A stretch of DNA of 64,000 nt from Methylohalomonas sp034521715 (lineage in GTDB: Bacteria > Pseudomonadota > Gammaproteobacteria > Methylohalomonadales > Methylohalomonadaceae): the NCBI GenBank assembly GCA_034521715.1, contig JAXHLY010000004.1:186001-250000 (forward strand), written 5' to 3'. The number at the start of each line of letters is the position of its first letter. Positions within the stretch are counted from its first letter, which is position 1. A program made the position numbers and the translations under genes. Below the pieces are notes generated by a model, which was not told the DNA's origin, did no database searches, and worked only from the letters and a program-made list of their open reading frames with translations. Below, in pieces: positions 9,863-19,003 of the stretch.

Positions 9863-10030
9863 GATTGGTTGATTGGTTGATTGGTTGATTGGTTGATTGG
9901 TTGATTGGTTGATTGGTTGATTGGTTGATTGGTTGATTAAAACAGGATGATTCAAGCCCTAATCTTGTCAAGAATCCAATCACTATTCACCAATTCACCA
10001 ATTAACCAGTAAACCAGTAAACCAGTCAAT
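9863..10030. repeat. Inverted octamer-array cassette E5 (after aas)
   Basis: About 9.5 perfect copies of GATTGGTT fill 9863-9938, beginning one base after the aas stop codon. A core of about 45 bp follows (with GATTC and GAATC arms), then AATTCACC and AAACCAGT units in the opposite orientation up to 10030. The last units overlap the stop of the minus-strand Pcm-like gene (10026-10028). Confidence 0.85.
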
Positions 10031-10714
10031 CATCTTCCGGCTTCACCATCGGCACAAAACCGACGGGGATGACATCCCGTGTCGTGGTACTGCCATCCGC
10101 CTGTTTCTCGATCGCCGTGGTGTCTGGTCCGCGCTTCAGGCCCGACGGGCACGACGCGTGCGGGCACCACGGGCGCCGGCTTGATCGACAAGCGCCTGCG
10201 GGATGCTTTCCCGGTGCCGCCGTGACAATAATCGCGGCAAACGGCGCCGCTTCCGGCCAGCCCTGATAACCGTCACCGATGCGCAGATGAATATTCTCAT
10301 AATCCAGCTGCTTTAAAACTTCCGCGGCCTGCCTGCCCAGCGCTTCAACGATTTCTATGCTGTAAACCTCCAGCGGGCACCCGGTTCAGGTCAGACCGGG
10401 CCGCATGGTCGCCGCGAACCGGTACCGATCTCGAGCACCCTGTCACCGGCATCGATATCAGCCAGATCCGTCATCAGGGCAACGATAAACGGCTGCGAGA
10501 TGGTCTGATCGTGACCGATAGGCAGGGCCCGGTTGAGATAGGCGTTATCGCGCATGTTATCCGGCACGAACCTGTGCCGGGGCACGTTTGACAGCGCCCG
10601 GATAACGGTGTCACTCAGTACCCGCCGCCCCGTGTACGTACCCGTATCCCGGGCCATGGCCTCGACGGACCTGACCATTTCCGCGCGCGCGGCTGCATAA
10701 TCCCTGTCCGCCAT
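10026..10714 (-). pseudogene. Pcm-like protein-L-isoaspartate methyltransferase, multiply frameshifted
   Basis: The N-terminal frame has the PIMT hallmarks: RVLSDTVIRALSNVPRHRFVP, AYLNRALPIGHDQTISQPFIVALMTDL and VLEIGTGS. After a damaged stretch near 10400, the family continues as VYSIEIVEALGRQAAEVLKQLDYENIHLRIGDGYQGWPEAAPFAAIIVTAA. After another shift it ends as TTRDVIPVGFVPMVKPEDD. Several indels over 300 bases are more than in neighbouring genes, so real decay is possible. Upstream of ATG 10714 the same frame reads SLLVITPTAVMA, and ATGs at 10773/10785 could begin a cleavable signal peptide after one more indel. This suggests a periplasmic PIMT. A second PIMT-like gene is at 23945. Confidence 0.6.
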
Positions 10715-10801
10715 AACGGCTGTTGGTGTGATTACAAGCAGGCTGGTAACGAGACGATCAGGATAGCACGCATAACCCTGGACATAGCAGATATGACAGG
10801 C

Positions 10802-11446
10802 CTAGCCGGAAGCAAGCCTGTGCGCCTGGCGAATCGGCTCGGGCAGCCGGTAACAGGTGGTCGCCGCTTCGACCCACTGAACCGCGCTGTGCAGACCGAC
10901 GCGATGTCCACTGGAGACATAAACAGGTTTGACGCCGGTGCGATTACGCAGAACCACGCCGACGATCTCATTTTGATGATACAGGTACTGGCGCTCGCCG
11001 CGCTCGGTTGCCACTGCCTGATGTGTCCCGATCAGGCGCCGTTTACCGACACCGATACTGGGGATATCGGTTAACAGGCCCAGATGGCAGGCGATCCCGA
11101 AGCGCCGCGGATGGGCATAACCCTGACCGTCACAAAACAGCATATCCGGCGGCGTCTCCAGGCCCTGCAGGGCTTCCAGTACGGCCGGTACCTCGCGAAA
11201 TGACAGCAGTCCGGGAATGTAGGGCAATCGTGTCGGCTGCCGGGCGATAGACGAGGCCACAAGCTGCAGTGAAGGAAACGCCAGCACCGCCACGGCGGCA
11301 CGCGTCACCTTACCCTGCTGTTCAAAACCCACGTCGACGCCGGCGATGGTCCCTATATGACCGAATCTGTCCTGTGTCACCACCCGCAGGCGCAGTTCCT
11401 GTTGCAGGGCGATCGCCTGCTGGGGTGTCAGATCCCAACGATGCAT
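10802..11446 (-). CDS. nfi: Endonuclease V
   Basis: The 214-residue enzyme nicks DNA near deaminated bases, especially inosine. Family motifs are intact: IAGVDVGF with the first catalytic Asp, PYIPGLLSFREVPAVLEAL with the Glu, and LFCDGQGYAHPRRFGIACHLGLLTDIPSIGVGK with the second Asp and the substrate-strand loop. Length is normal for the family. It is on the same strand as the DoxX gene upstream but separated from it by heptamer cassette E4. Confidence 0.95.
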   Translation of the reverse strand: MHRWDLTPQQAIALQQELRLRVVTQDRFGHIGTIAGVDVGFEQQGKVTRAAVAVLAFPSLQLVASSIARQPTRLPYIPGLLSFREVPAVLEALQGLETPPDMLFCDGQGYAHPRRFGIACHLGLLTDIPSIGVGKRRLIGTHQAVATERGERQYLYHQNEIVGVVLRNRTGVKPVYVSSGHRVGLHSAVQWVEAATTCYRLPEPIRQAHRLASG

Positions 11447-11463
11447 TTTGTAGAGGGGCCGGG

Positions 11464-11576
11464 GGCTAGGGATTAGGGGTTAGGGGTTAGGGAGTCAGGG
11501 AAGGTAATGCAAACAATACCGGGGAACAGAGCAATACTCTCTTAAGCCCTGGTCCCTAGTCCCTCATCCCTAATCC
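11464..11576. repeat. Inverted heptamer-array cassette E4 (DoxX-nfi spacer)
   Basis: Five 7-bp units (GGCTAGG, GATTAGG, GGTTAGG, GGTTAGG, GAGTCAG) at 11464-11498, a 46-bp core (11501-11546, with ATACCGGGGAACAGAG), then four units CCCTGGT, CCCTAGT, CCCTCAT, CCCTAAT (11547-11574). The TAG stop codon of the DoxX gene (11570-11572, minus strand) lies inside the last unit. Confidence 0.85.
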
Positions 11577-11965
11577 TTGCCCAGACTGAACGGCCCCGAG
11601 CCATGGGTAACGATGTATGCCATGCCGCCCATGATAGCCAGATTCTTGAAGAAACTATTGAATTCACCGGGATCGGCCCAGAAGGGATGGAAAATAATGC
11701 TCACCGGTATCAGGAACAGGAATATCGCCAGTGCCGCCCAGCGGGCCTGCCAGCCGAGCAGGATCAGCAGACCGCCGCCCAGCTCGATGATTATGGTCAA
11801 CACCAGCAGGATTTCCGTGAATGGCAGGCCTTTATCGACCATATAACCCAGTGTGCCTTCGAAGCCGGTCAGCTTTTTCCAGCCGGCAATGATGAAAATG
11901 GCGGACAGCAAAATACGTCCTACCAGAGGGCCAAACCTGGCTATGACATTGCAGTTATTGAGCAT
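11570..11965 (-). CDS. DoxX-family membrane protein
   Basis: The 131-residue product has four hydrophobic helices and the DoxX pattern: RILLSAIFIIAGWKKLTGF, a second helix with ELGGGLLILLGW, and FFKNLAIMGGMAYIV. DoxX proteins are small inner-membrane proteins of poorly defined, often redox-linked, function. Length is typical. Its stop codon is the TAG of a heptamer unit, so the array abuts the gene without any spacer. It is divergent from apt. Confidence 0.85.
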   Translation of the reverse strand: MLNNCNVIARFGPLVGRILLSAIFIIAGWKKLTGFEGTLGYMVDKGLPFTEILLVLTIIIELGGGLLILLGWQARWAALAIFLFLIPVSIIFHPFWADPGEFNSFFKNLAIMGGMAYIVTHGSGPFSLGKD

Positions 11966-12028
11966 ATCCCAACCTCCAATGATTGTTGATTTCCGCTATC
12001 ATGAGATATTCCGGATCCGGAGCGAAAC

Positions 12029-12544
12029 ATGGAACACCTGAAACAGATCATTCGCGATATTCCCGATTTTCCCAAACCGGGCATCCTGTTCCGGGATATT
12101 ACACCGCTGCTGGCGAACACAGAAACCCTGCAGCTGACCATCAAGGGCCTGGTCGAACCGTTCCGGGAGGCTGGTATCACTGCCATTGCCGCCATGGAGG
12201 CGCGCGGCTTCATTTTCGGCGGCCTCGCCGCCGATGAACTAGGTACCGGCTTCGTGCCACTGCGCAAGCCGGGCAAGCTGCCCTACGACACCATCAGCGA
12301 GAGCTACGAACTGGAATACGGCATGGCCAGTCTAGAGGTCCATACCGACGCCCTGAATGAAAGCGATCACGTGCTGCTGATCGATGACCTGATCGCCACC
12401 GGCGGGACGGCCCTGGCCGGCTGCAGACTGGTCGAGCGCCTGGGTGCGACGGTCGCGGGCTGCGCCTTTGTCATTGAGCTTGACGAACTGCAAGGCCGCA
12501 GGATGCTCGCCGATTACCAAATCCACAGCCTGCTGCATTACTGA
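12029..12544 (+). CDS. apt: Adenine phosphoribosyltransferase
   Basis: Salvages adenine to AMP with PRPP. The 171-residue protein has the family N-terminus (DIPDFPKPGILFRDITPLL), the AAMEARGFIFGG flexible-loop region, PLRKPGKLPYDT and the PRPP-binding motif VLLIDDLIATGGTALAG. Length is standard. It is divergent from the DoxX gene and converges on the diguanylate cyclase gene, whose 3' end nearly touches or overlaps its stop. Confidence 0.95.
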   Translation: MEHLKQIIRDIPDFPKPGILFRDITPLLANTETLQLTIKGLVEPFREAGITAIAAMEARGFIFGGLAADELGTGFVPLRKPGKLPYDTISESYELEYGMASLEVHTDALNESDHVLLIDDLIATGGTALAGCRLVERLGATVAGCAFVIELDELQGRRMLADYQIHSLLHY

Positions 12545-14050
12545 ATCAGCGTTTTGTGAAGGCAGGATAGACGCTTCCGGCTGCGACTTGTCTGTGTCAT
12601 CGCCTGAGGCCATGCAGACACAATCCCGGCCCTGTTCCTTGGCACGATAGAGCGCCTTATCCGCCGCTGCCAGTAATGCCTGGGCCGTATCGCCATGGTC
12701 CGGATAGAGAGCGGCGCCCATGGAGATGGTGAATCACTCCAGGCATTGATCCTGGAAGTCCACAGAGAGATTCTGAACACCACGCCGTATTGCGTCCGCG
12801 CGCTGGCGGGTGCTCTCGGCACTGATATTGCTCAATACAAGAGTGAACTCCTCGCCGCCATAACGGCTGGCGACATCCTCCGTGCGCAGATTCTCCTGAA
12901 AATAGCGCCCCAGTTTCTGCAGCACGATGTCGCCGGCGGCATGACCGTGTATATCGTTAAAGCGCTTGAAATGATCCAGATCCAGCATGATAACCGCCAG
13001 CTGACATTGCTCTCTGTGCATGCGCGCAATCTCTCTCTCGAGAGATTCGGACATGTAACGGCGGTTGTACAGGCGTGTCAGCGGATCCCGCACCGACTGG
13101 TAACGCAGGGCCTGGCGCAGGCGGAAACTGGACAGGGCCAGAGACAGGTTTTCCGACGTATTCTGGGCAAGCTAGTAGCGGTATTCATCTTTCATCTGCT
13201 CGGCATGATTGTTCTGCAGATACAAAAGCCCTATGACATCACCGTGCGACAGCAGCGGGATACACATGTAACCGTAAACCGGGCATTCATTCAGATGACC
13301 GCAGGCAACACCGTGTTTCCCCGTCACACGGTGAATCTTACCCTGGCGCAGGGCCCGGCAGTCTTCCCGCGTAAAGAGCTCCCACTGCCGTCGACATCAC
13401 CCCACTCGGGTCACGGCCTCGATCAATGAACGCGATTCGTTAATCAGATAGACAGCACCGCTGCTTCTGCTGAACAGCTGCGGCACGAAGTATGACAGGA
13501 CGGCATGTACTTCCTCCATGTTATTGCAGACCTGAAGATGATCATTCATCTCCCGGTTCAGTTTCGCGTGCTTGTTGGCGCGGGTCAGATCATGGTTGAT
13601 GCTCTCCAGTTCGGTTTCGGCCTTTTTCTGTTCACTGATATCAACGACAGCACCGACATAACCGCGAAAGTTGCCATTATCCGCGTAACAAGGCCGGCTC
13701 CGATCCAGCATCCAGCGGTATTCGCCGTCACGATTACGCAGCCGGTAGGTCAGTTTGATAGGTTTATGTTCGGAAAGCGCGGCGAGAATCTGTTGTACGC
13801 ATTGGTCACGGTCATCGGGATGCAGGGCGTCCAGCCAGACCTTGCCCTCCGGGTCATCGGTATTATCCAGGCCGGTAAATTCGCGCCAGCGGCTGTTGAA
13901 ATAGTGATGGTGGCCATCCGCACCGGTCATCCACAGAATCACCGGTGCCTCGTCGGCCACCTGCCGGTGGATGGCTTCCATCGTGAGTCCGTCTTTGTCG
14001 TTTTGCGGCTGCTGCTTGCGCGATTTCGTGTGCGTATCAGTGGGCATCAT
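12538..14050 (-). CDS. PAS-GAF-GGDEF diguanylate cyclase (frameshifts and an in-frame stop)
   Basis: A soluble signalling protein predicted to make cyclic-di-GMP. A PAS domain (EAPVILWMTGADGHHHYFNSRWREFTG) with a PAC tail comes first, then a GAF domain in another frame (CGHLNECPVYGYMCIPLLSHGDVIGLLYLQNN), then GGDEF with an active RYGGEEF signature near 12865. Frame changes occur near 13395 and 12734, and a TAG interrupts the GAF-GGDEF linker at 13173-13175. The start at 14050 is chosen because GGAGG precedes two ATGs, 17 bases after the SDR stop. The exact C-terminus is uncertain; one frame ends at 12538, the other runs antisense into apt. It is probably one gene with sequence errors, but degradation is possible. 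Confidence 0.75.
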
Positions 14051-14066
14051 GCCACCTCCGTCATGT

Positions 14067-14822
14067 TCAGCCTTCACCGCCATGCACATTCAGTATGTGG
14101 CCGGTGATATAGCCGCTGTCATCGGCGGCCAGAAACACCGCGGCGGCGGCGACATCCTCGGGCGAACCCATACGGTTCAGCGGTATGCCGGCGAGGACCG
14201 AATCACGATAGTCCGCAGCCATGTGTTCACCAATGAAGCCGGTTTCGATCCAGCCCGGCGCCAGCACATTCACTCGCACCTCGGGCGCCACATTCCTGGC
14301 CAGGCAGCGACTGTAACCGATCACGCCGGCCTTGACCGCGGCAAACAGTTCCGGATTGCGGCCGGCCATGCCGGTTAGCGCCTGGCTCCAGCTCATGTTC
14401 AGGATCACGCCATGTCCGGCGGCCTTCATCAGTGGCGTAACCGCCCAGCAGCATTCCATGGTACCGCGTAAATCCACCGCCAACAGGCGTTCCAGCCTGG
14501 CACTGTCTTCAAGCTGCGCGGCCTCGCCGGTGAGAATATCGGCGCCGGCATTATTGACCCAGATATCGATGTGGCCCAGCGCCTCTTCGGCCGCCGTTAC
14601 CAGGCGTTCGATCTGCGTGTTGTCGGAAACATCCGCCTGTATGGCATGGGCGCGGCCACCATCGGCAACAATACTGTCAACCTGGGCCTGGGCCCGGCCA
14701 ATCGAACTGCGGTAGTTGACAATGACTTCCGCGCCCTCGGCGCCGAAGCGCCTTGCAATCGCCGCGCCGATACCACTGCTGGCACCGGTCACAACCGCCG
14801 TTTTGTGTTCCAGCCTGTTCAC
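14067..14822 (-). CDS. Short-chain dehydrogenase/reductase with altered catalytic Tyr
   Basis: About 251 residues from a GTG start at 14822, preceded by a GGAG Shine-Dalgarno. The Rossmann fold has TGASSGIG near residue 12, DVSDNT, VNNAGAD and a C-terminal YITGHILNVHGG. The catalytic Ser region is NMSWSQ, but the usual YxxxK reads FAAVK, so the Tyr is Phe. Classical SDR oxidoreductase activity is therefore doubtful, unless a nearby residue substitutes. It is followed by the PAS-GAF-GGDEF gene 17 bases later on the same strand, probably in one transcript. Confidence 0.85.
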   Translation of the reverse strand: MNRLEHKTAVVTGASSGIGAAIARRFGAEGAEVIVNYRSSIGRAQAQVDSIVADGGRAHAIQADVSDNTQIERLVTAAEEALGHIDIWVNNAGADILTGEAAQLEDSARLERLLAVDLRGTMECCWAVTPLMKAAGHGVILNMSWSQALTGMAGRNPELFAAVKAGVIGYSRCLARNVAPEVRVNVLAPGWIETGFIGEHMAADYRDSVLAGIPLNRMGSPEDVAAAAVFLAADDSGYITGHILNVHGGEG

Positions 14823-14936
14823 TTCACCACTCCGTTTTTCATTCCAGTGTACCCGAGTCCAACTGCACTGGCAGCGCAACCACGAGCAATGCCGTAGAAT
14901 GTAGCACCGGCAATCGGTCTGAACGAAACAAGAAAA

Positions 14937-15413
14937 ATGTCTGAATCCGAGCTGGAATCCATCCGCCATTACCGACGTCTGGGCCCGATGCTGGCGAGTG
15001 CCGGCCAACCGGACCCGGACCAGCTGGCACTGTTACCGCCGACCTTTGACTGCGTGATCAACCTCGCCCGTCCGGATTCGCCGCATGCCCTGGATAACGA
15101 GGCGGACCTCGTCAACCGGCTCGGCCTGGATTACGTGCACATCCCCGTGGACTTCCGGAATCCGTTACCGCAGGATCTCGCGGAGTTCTTTGCCGCTATG
15201 CAGGCACATGCCAGTGAACGGCTTTTCGTGCATTGCGCCCTGAACTGGCGCGCCTCGGCATTCGTGTTCCTGCACCGTGTCATCAACGAACAGCGGGACC
15301 CGGCACGGGCGCGCGCCGACATGCTCGCCGTCTGGCAACCGGATCCGACCTGGCAGGCATTTATTGACAGCATGCTGCTGCGGCATGGCGGCAATAACAA
15401 CCCGGCCGAATGA
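14937..15413 (+). CDS. Protein tyrosine phosphatase-like protein
   Basis: The 158-residue protein has the phosphate-loop-like VHCALNWRASAFVFLHRV near residue 98 and the upstream acid region of the bacterial DSP-type/PTP-like group (FDCVINLARPDSPHALDNEADLV, YVHIPVDF). The loop is HC-X4-R rather than the canonical HC-X5-R, a variant I associate with this family but cannot verify here. The substrate is unknown. Its stop overlaps the putP start by four bases (ATGA), so the two are probably co-translated. Confidence 0.75.
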   Translation: MSESELESIRHYRRLGPMLASAGQPDPDQLALLPPTFDCVINLARPDSPHALDNEADLVNRLGLDYVHIPVDFRNPLPQDLAEFFAAMQAHASERLFVHCALNWRASAFVFLHRVINEQRDPARARADMLAVWQPDPTWQAFIDSMLLRHGGNNNPAE

Positions 15414-16856
15414 CGCCTGATACCACGCTTGTCAGCCTGGCGTTTGTCGTCTACCTGGCCGCCGTAGCCGTCATTGGCGTCATCGGCTGGCAGCGCACCC
15501 GCGACCTCGGCGATTACCTGCTGGCCGGACGCCGCCTCGGCCGCTGGGTCACGGCGCTCAGCGCCGGGGCGTCCGACATGAGCGGCTGGCTGCTGCTGGG
15601 GCTGCCCGGCTACGCCTACCTGGCCGGTTTCGAGGCCGGCTGGATCGCGGCCGGACTGCTCATCGGCACGCTGCTGAACTGGCTGATCATCGCCAGACCA
15701 TTGCGCACAGCCAGTGCCGACGCCGGCAATGCGCTGACACTGCCGGAATTCTTCGAACGCCGGTTCCGTGACCAGAGCCATCTGCTGCGCTGCCTGTGTG
15801 CCATTATGATACTAATTTTCTTCATGTTTTATACCAGCGCCGGGCTGGTTGCCGCCGGCAAGCTGTTCGAGGCGGTGTTCGGATTCCCCTACGTCTGGGC
15901 GGTGATTCTCGGCACCCTGGCCGTACTTTTATATACGGCCTTCGGCGGCTTTCTCGCCGTGGCCTGGACCGACCTGCTGCAGGGCCTGCTGATGGCCGCG
16001 GCGCTGATCGCCGTTGCCCTGCTGGCATTCGGGCAGACCGGTGGCTGGCCCGGCCTGCTGAGCCTGCTGGGGGATGAAAGCAACGCCCTGACCAATCCGT
16101 GGACGGATCGCCACGGCCAGCCGCTCGGGTTCATCGGCATCCTGTCGCTGCTGGGCTGGGGCCTGGGCTATTTCGGCCAGCCCCATATCCAGGTCCGGTT
16201 CATGGCGATCCGCCGGTCCGACATGATCGGCGCCGCCCGCAATATTGCTGTGACATGGACGGCAGTCTGCCTGCTGGCGGCACTTGTCATCGGCTGGACC
16301 GGTATCGGCCTGCTGGACCCGCCACTGGCGGGGGCCGACAGTGAAAAGGTGTTCATTCACCTGGTCGGCCTGCTGTTTCACCCGCTGGTTGCCGGGGTCT
16401 GCCTGGCCGCGATCCTCGCCGCCATCATGAGCACCGTGGATTCGCAGCTGCTGGTGGCGTCATCGGCGCTTACCGAGGATCTCTACCGGATGCTGCCGGC
16501 CGGCCGGCGCATGAGATGACACCGGCCTGCTCTGGATCGGCCGCCTGGCCGTACTGGCTATCGCCCTGCTGGCCATGTGGCTGGCGCTGGACCCGGCGCG
16601 GCATGTCCTCGATCTGGTGGCCTATGCCTGGGCCGGTTTTGGTGCCGCGTTCGGCCCCGCCCTCCTGCTTGCCCTGCACTGGCGGCGCATGACCCGCCAG
16701 GCCGCCGCCGCGGGCATTATCACCGGCGGTATCGGCGTGATTGCCTGGAAACAGCTGCAAGGCGGCTGGTTCGATATCTATGAACTCGTGCCCGCGTTTC
16801 TGTTATCGCTGACGGCCTGCATACTTGTGGCTCTCATGTCCCGCAAACCCGCCTGA
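15410..16856 (+). CDS. putP: Sodium/proline symporter (one frameshift)
   Basis: A sodium:solute symporter of the SSS family with about 12-13 membrane helices. PutP-like segments include LSAGASDMSGWLLLGLPGYAYLAG, ALTLPEFFERRF, GWGLGYFGQPHIQVRFMA and AAIMSTVDSQLLVASSALTEDLY. One base is lost or gained near 16517; after it the family continues as DTGLLWIGRLAVLAIALLAM and LVAYAWAGFGAAFGPALLLALHW to the stop at 16856. The first gene of the pair is the PTP-like gene, with ATGA overlap. Transport of L-proline is inferred from similarity; related osmolytes are possible. Confidence 0.85.
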
Positions 16857-17035
16857 ATACGGTCCGAAAACCCGCGAAGGCGGCACAGTCCCGTTCAATG
16901 AATAACCTACGCACCACGGGCTAAACAACCGTATCAACGCAGCGGTATAATGTGACATATTGAGGGTTCAGGGATGGAATCCGGCCGGCCAGGATGCACA
17001 GCGCAACAGCCGCGCCAAGTCAGGGAGAAAGATCG

Positions 17036-18535
17036 ATGGCCGCCAACGGAAATCGAGAGAGCAGGAAAGACTATCACGATCCGGCATTAATTCGGGTTGC
17101 CCAGGCTGAATTCCTGTACAGGGATGCGGGCATCACATTCCTGTCAAGCTTCATTGCCGCCCTGACGCTAGTCCCGGTTTTTTATACTGTTGCCGACCGC
17201 GCCAGACTCTATGGCTGGCTTGCCGTGTTTGCCGTGATTACCCTGGCCCGCTATATATCGGTCCGATACTACCTCAAGAAAACACGTAATCTTGATAACG
17301 CTGATCATGCGATCAGAATGTTCATGATCGGTGCTTTTGCCTCCGGCCTTGCCTGGGGAATCAGCGGGCTTTTCTTTGTGCCTTTCAGCACCTTGCCCGA
17401 GCAGCAGGCGTTATTGTATACAGCCTTTTATGTGATGTACTGCGCCGCAATCTCTTCCGGCAGCATGGCGATCTATGCCGCCCATCAACCGGTCTGGTAC
17501 TGCTTTTCCGTACCCTGCCTGCTGCCACTTGCGACATCTCTCGCTATATCACCGAATATACAGTACAAGATCATTGCCGCTCTGATAGTTATATTCTTTA
17601 TATTTATTGCCAGATTTACGCAGAAAATAAACCAGACAATCATGACATCATTGTTATTGCGCCTGGACAAAAAGGATCTGTCGCAATACCTGGAACAGGA
17701 AAGGCAACGCGCCTATCAGCTGAACAAGAAACTGCAAACCGATCTTGATGAACGCAAGAAGACAGAAGAGGAATTGCGCCGGGCCAAGGCCGAAGCCGAA
17801 CAGCTGGCTGCCGAGCTACTCACGCTTTCATCACGGGACAGCCTCACCGGTATTGCCAACCGCCGGGCGTTTGACAAACATCTCATTGAAGAGTGGAACC
17901 GTGCTATCAGGGAGGAGCGGCCGATATCACTGATCATGGCCGACATCGATTATTACAAGGCTTACAACGACCTGTACGGCCACCAGCAGGGTGATGAATG
18001 TCTGAGGCGGATAGCAGGCCTGCTGGAGACATTGACCCGCCGCGGCGGCGAAATGGCGGCTCGCTATGGGGGCGAGGAATTCGCAATTGTACTGGCCGGC
18101 ACCAGCCTGCGCGCGGCCGGGGCGCTGGCCGAGCAGATGCGCCAGGCGGTCGAGGGACTGAAAATAACGCATGAGGGATCCATTAACAGGCCATATCTCA
18201 CGGTCAGCTTCGGCGTCAGTTCCGTGGTGCCGCGGATGGGCATGCCGGCTTCATGCCTCATATCAACAGCCGATAACGCACTTTACGAAGCCAAGGCGGA
18301 CGGACGCAACAAAGTGGTAGCGAAACCCGTCACTCATGAAGGCATTGGCGACACAACAGCCGTCTACAACACAACCAGGCATTTCATGCCAATTGATATG
18401 AAAACTGAGGATGGCAATCCTATGTCAGCCCTTGAACAGATCTATCTGCAACGCTGGGATAACACAATCACTGTCAGCGAAACCGTGCTGCGTAAACTGA
18501 TCGAGTCCATGGGATATCGCTGCAGCCGCTTATGA
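17036..18535 (+). CDS. Membrane-anchored diguanylate cyclase
   Basis: Five or six hydrophobic helices fill residues about 35-205, then a coiled coil (QERQRAYQLNKKLQTDLDERKKTEEELRRAKAEAEQLAAEL), then a GGDEF domain with DSLTGIANRRAFD, MADIDYYKAYNDLYGHQQGD and the active RYGGEEF signature. ATG 17036 is favoured over 16994 because AGGGAG lies 8 bases upstream. After the GGDEF domain the same frame continues without a stop into the N-terminus of a cupin-like protein (from 18422). This is either a true GGDEF-cupin fusion or, more likely, a lost stop codon. Confidence 0.85.
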   Translation: MAANGNRESRKDYHDPALIRVAQAEFLYRDAGITFLSSFIAALTLVPVFYTVADRARLYGWLAVFAVITLARYISVRYYLKKTRNLDNADHAIRMFMIGAFASGLAWGISGLFFVPFSTLPEQQALLYTAFYVMYCAAISSGSMAIYAAHQPVWYCFSVPCLLPLATSLAISPNIQYKIIAALIVIFFIFIARFTQKINQTIMTSLLLRLDKKDLSQYLEQERQRAYQLNKKLQTDLDERKKTEEELRRAKAEAEQLAAELLTLSSRDSLTGIANRRAFDKHLIEEWNRAIREERPISLIMADIDYYKAYNDLYGHQQGDECLRRIAGLLETLTRRGGEMAARYGGEEFAIVLAGTSLRAAGALAEQMRQAVEGLKITHEGSINRPYLTVSFGVSSVVPRMGMPASCLISTADNALYEAKADGRNKVVAKPVTHEGIGDTTAVYNTTRHFMPIDMKTEDGNPMSALEQIYLQRWDNTITVSETVLRKLIESMGYRCSRL

Positions 18536-18773
18536 ATACGCACCGGGCACCGTTTTTGACGAACACAGTCACAACGATGACAAGATCGATGCCATACTGT
18601 CCGGTCACCTGCGCATCACTGTCGGGGAACGGCAATTCGAACTGCAGCCGGGCGATTACATCTATATCCCGCGAGGTGTCGTGCACAAGGCCGAAGTGAT
18701 AGGTAATAAAACCGTGGCCAGCCTAGATGGAGTAAGACCTGAGCTGAGACGAAACTGGAGACCGGGAACTTAA
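18422..18773 (+). CDS. Small cupin-domain protein (frameshifted)
   Basis: A single-domain cupin of about 116 residues. MSALEQIYLQRWDNTITVSETVLRKLIESMGY starts in the GGDEF frame; after one indel near 18512 it goes on as AAYEYAPGTVFDEHSHNDDKIDAILSGHLRITVGERQFELQPGDYIYIPRGVVHKAEVIG. The motif-1 histidines (EHSHNDDK) and motif-2 (PGDYIYIPRGVVH) would bind a metal. GAGGA precedes ATG 18422, so it may be a separate gene. Its last residues (RPELRRNWRPGT) are encoded by the conserved core of repeat cassette E2, so the C-terminus may have been altered by that element. Confidence 0.7.
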
Positions 18774-19003
18774 TTCCCCTCGAAAATTCACGATTCACGA
18801 TTCACGATTCACGATTCACGTTCACGATTCACATCAATCTATTAATGATTCACGATTCACGATTCACATTCACATTACACGATTCACGATTCACGATTCA
18901 CGATTCACGATTCACGATTCACGATTCACGATTCACGATTCACGATTCACGATTCACGATTCACGATTCACGATTCACGATTCACGATTCACGATTCACG
19001 ATT
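18745..19003. repeat. Heptamer-array cassette E2 (cupin-glnE convergent spacer)
   Basis: A core containing ACCGGGAACTTAATTCCC (about 18748-18785) is followed by about 30 units of GATTCAC between 18787 and 19003, with a short interruption at 18833-18845. On the minus strand the units read GTGAATC, and the glnE stop codon lies in one of them (18982-18984). The left-hand array seen in the other cassettes is missing here. Confidence 0.85.

Noticed and set aside
9737..9955. ORF of NQPINQST repeats
   Set aside because: It is the minus strand of the GATTGGTT octamer array and overlaps the end of aas.
12332..12544. Extension of the diguanylate cyclase antisense into apt
   Set aside because: No GGDEF homology remains in that stretch; an indel near the end is more likely.
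18787..19003. CRISPR array
   Set aside because: The units are 7 bp with no unique spacers, and no cas genes are present.
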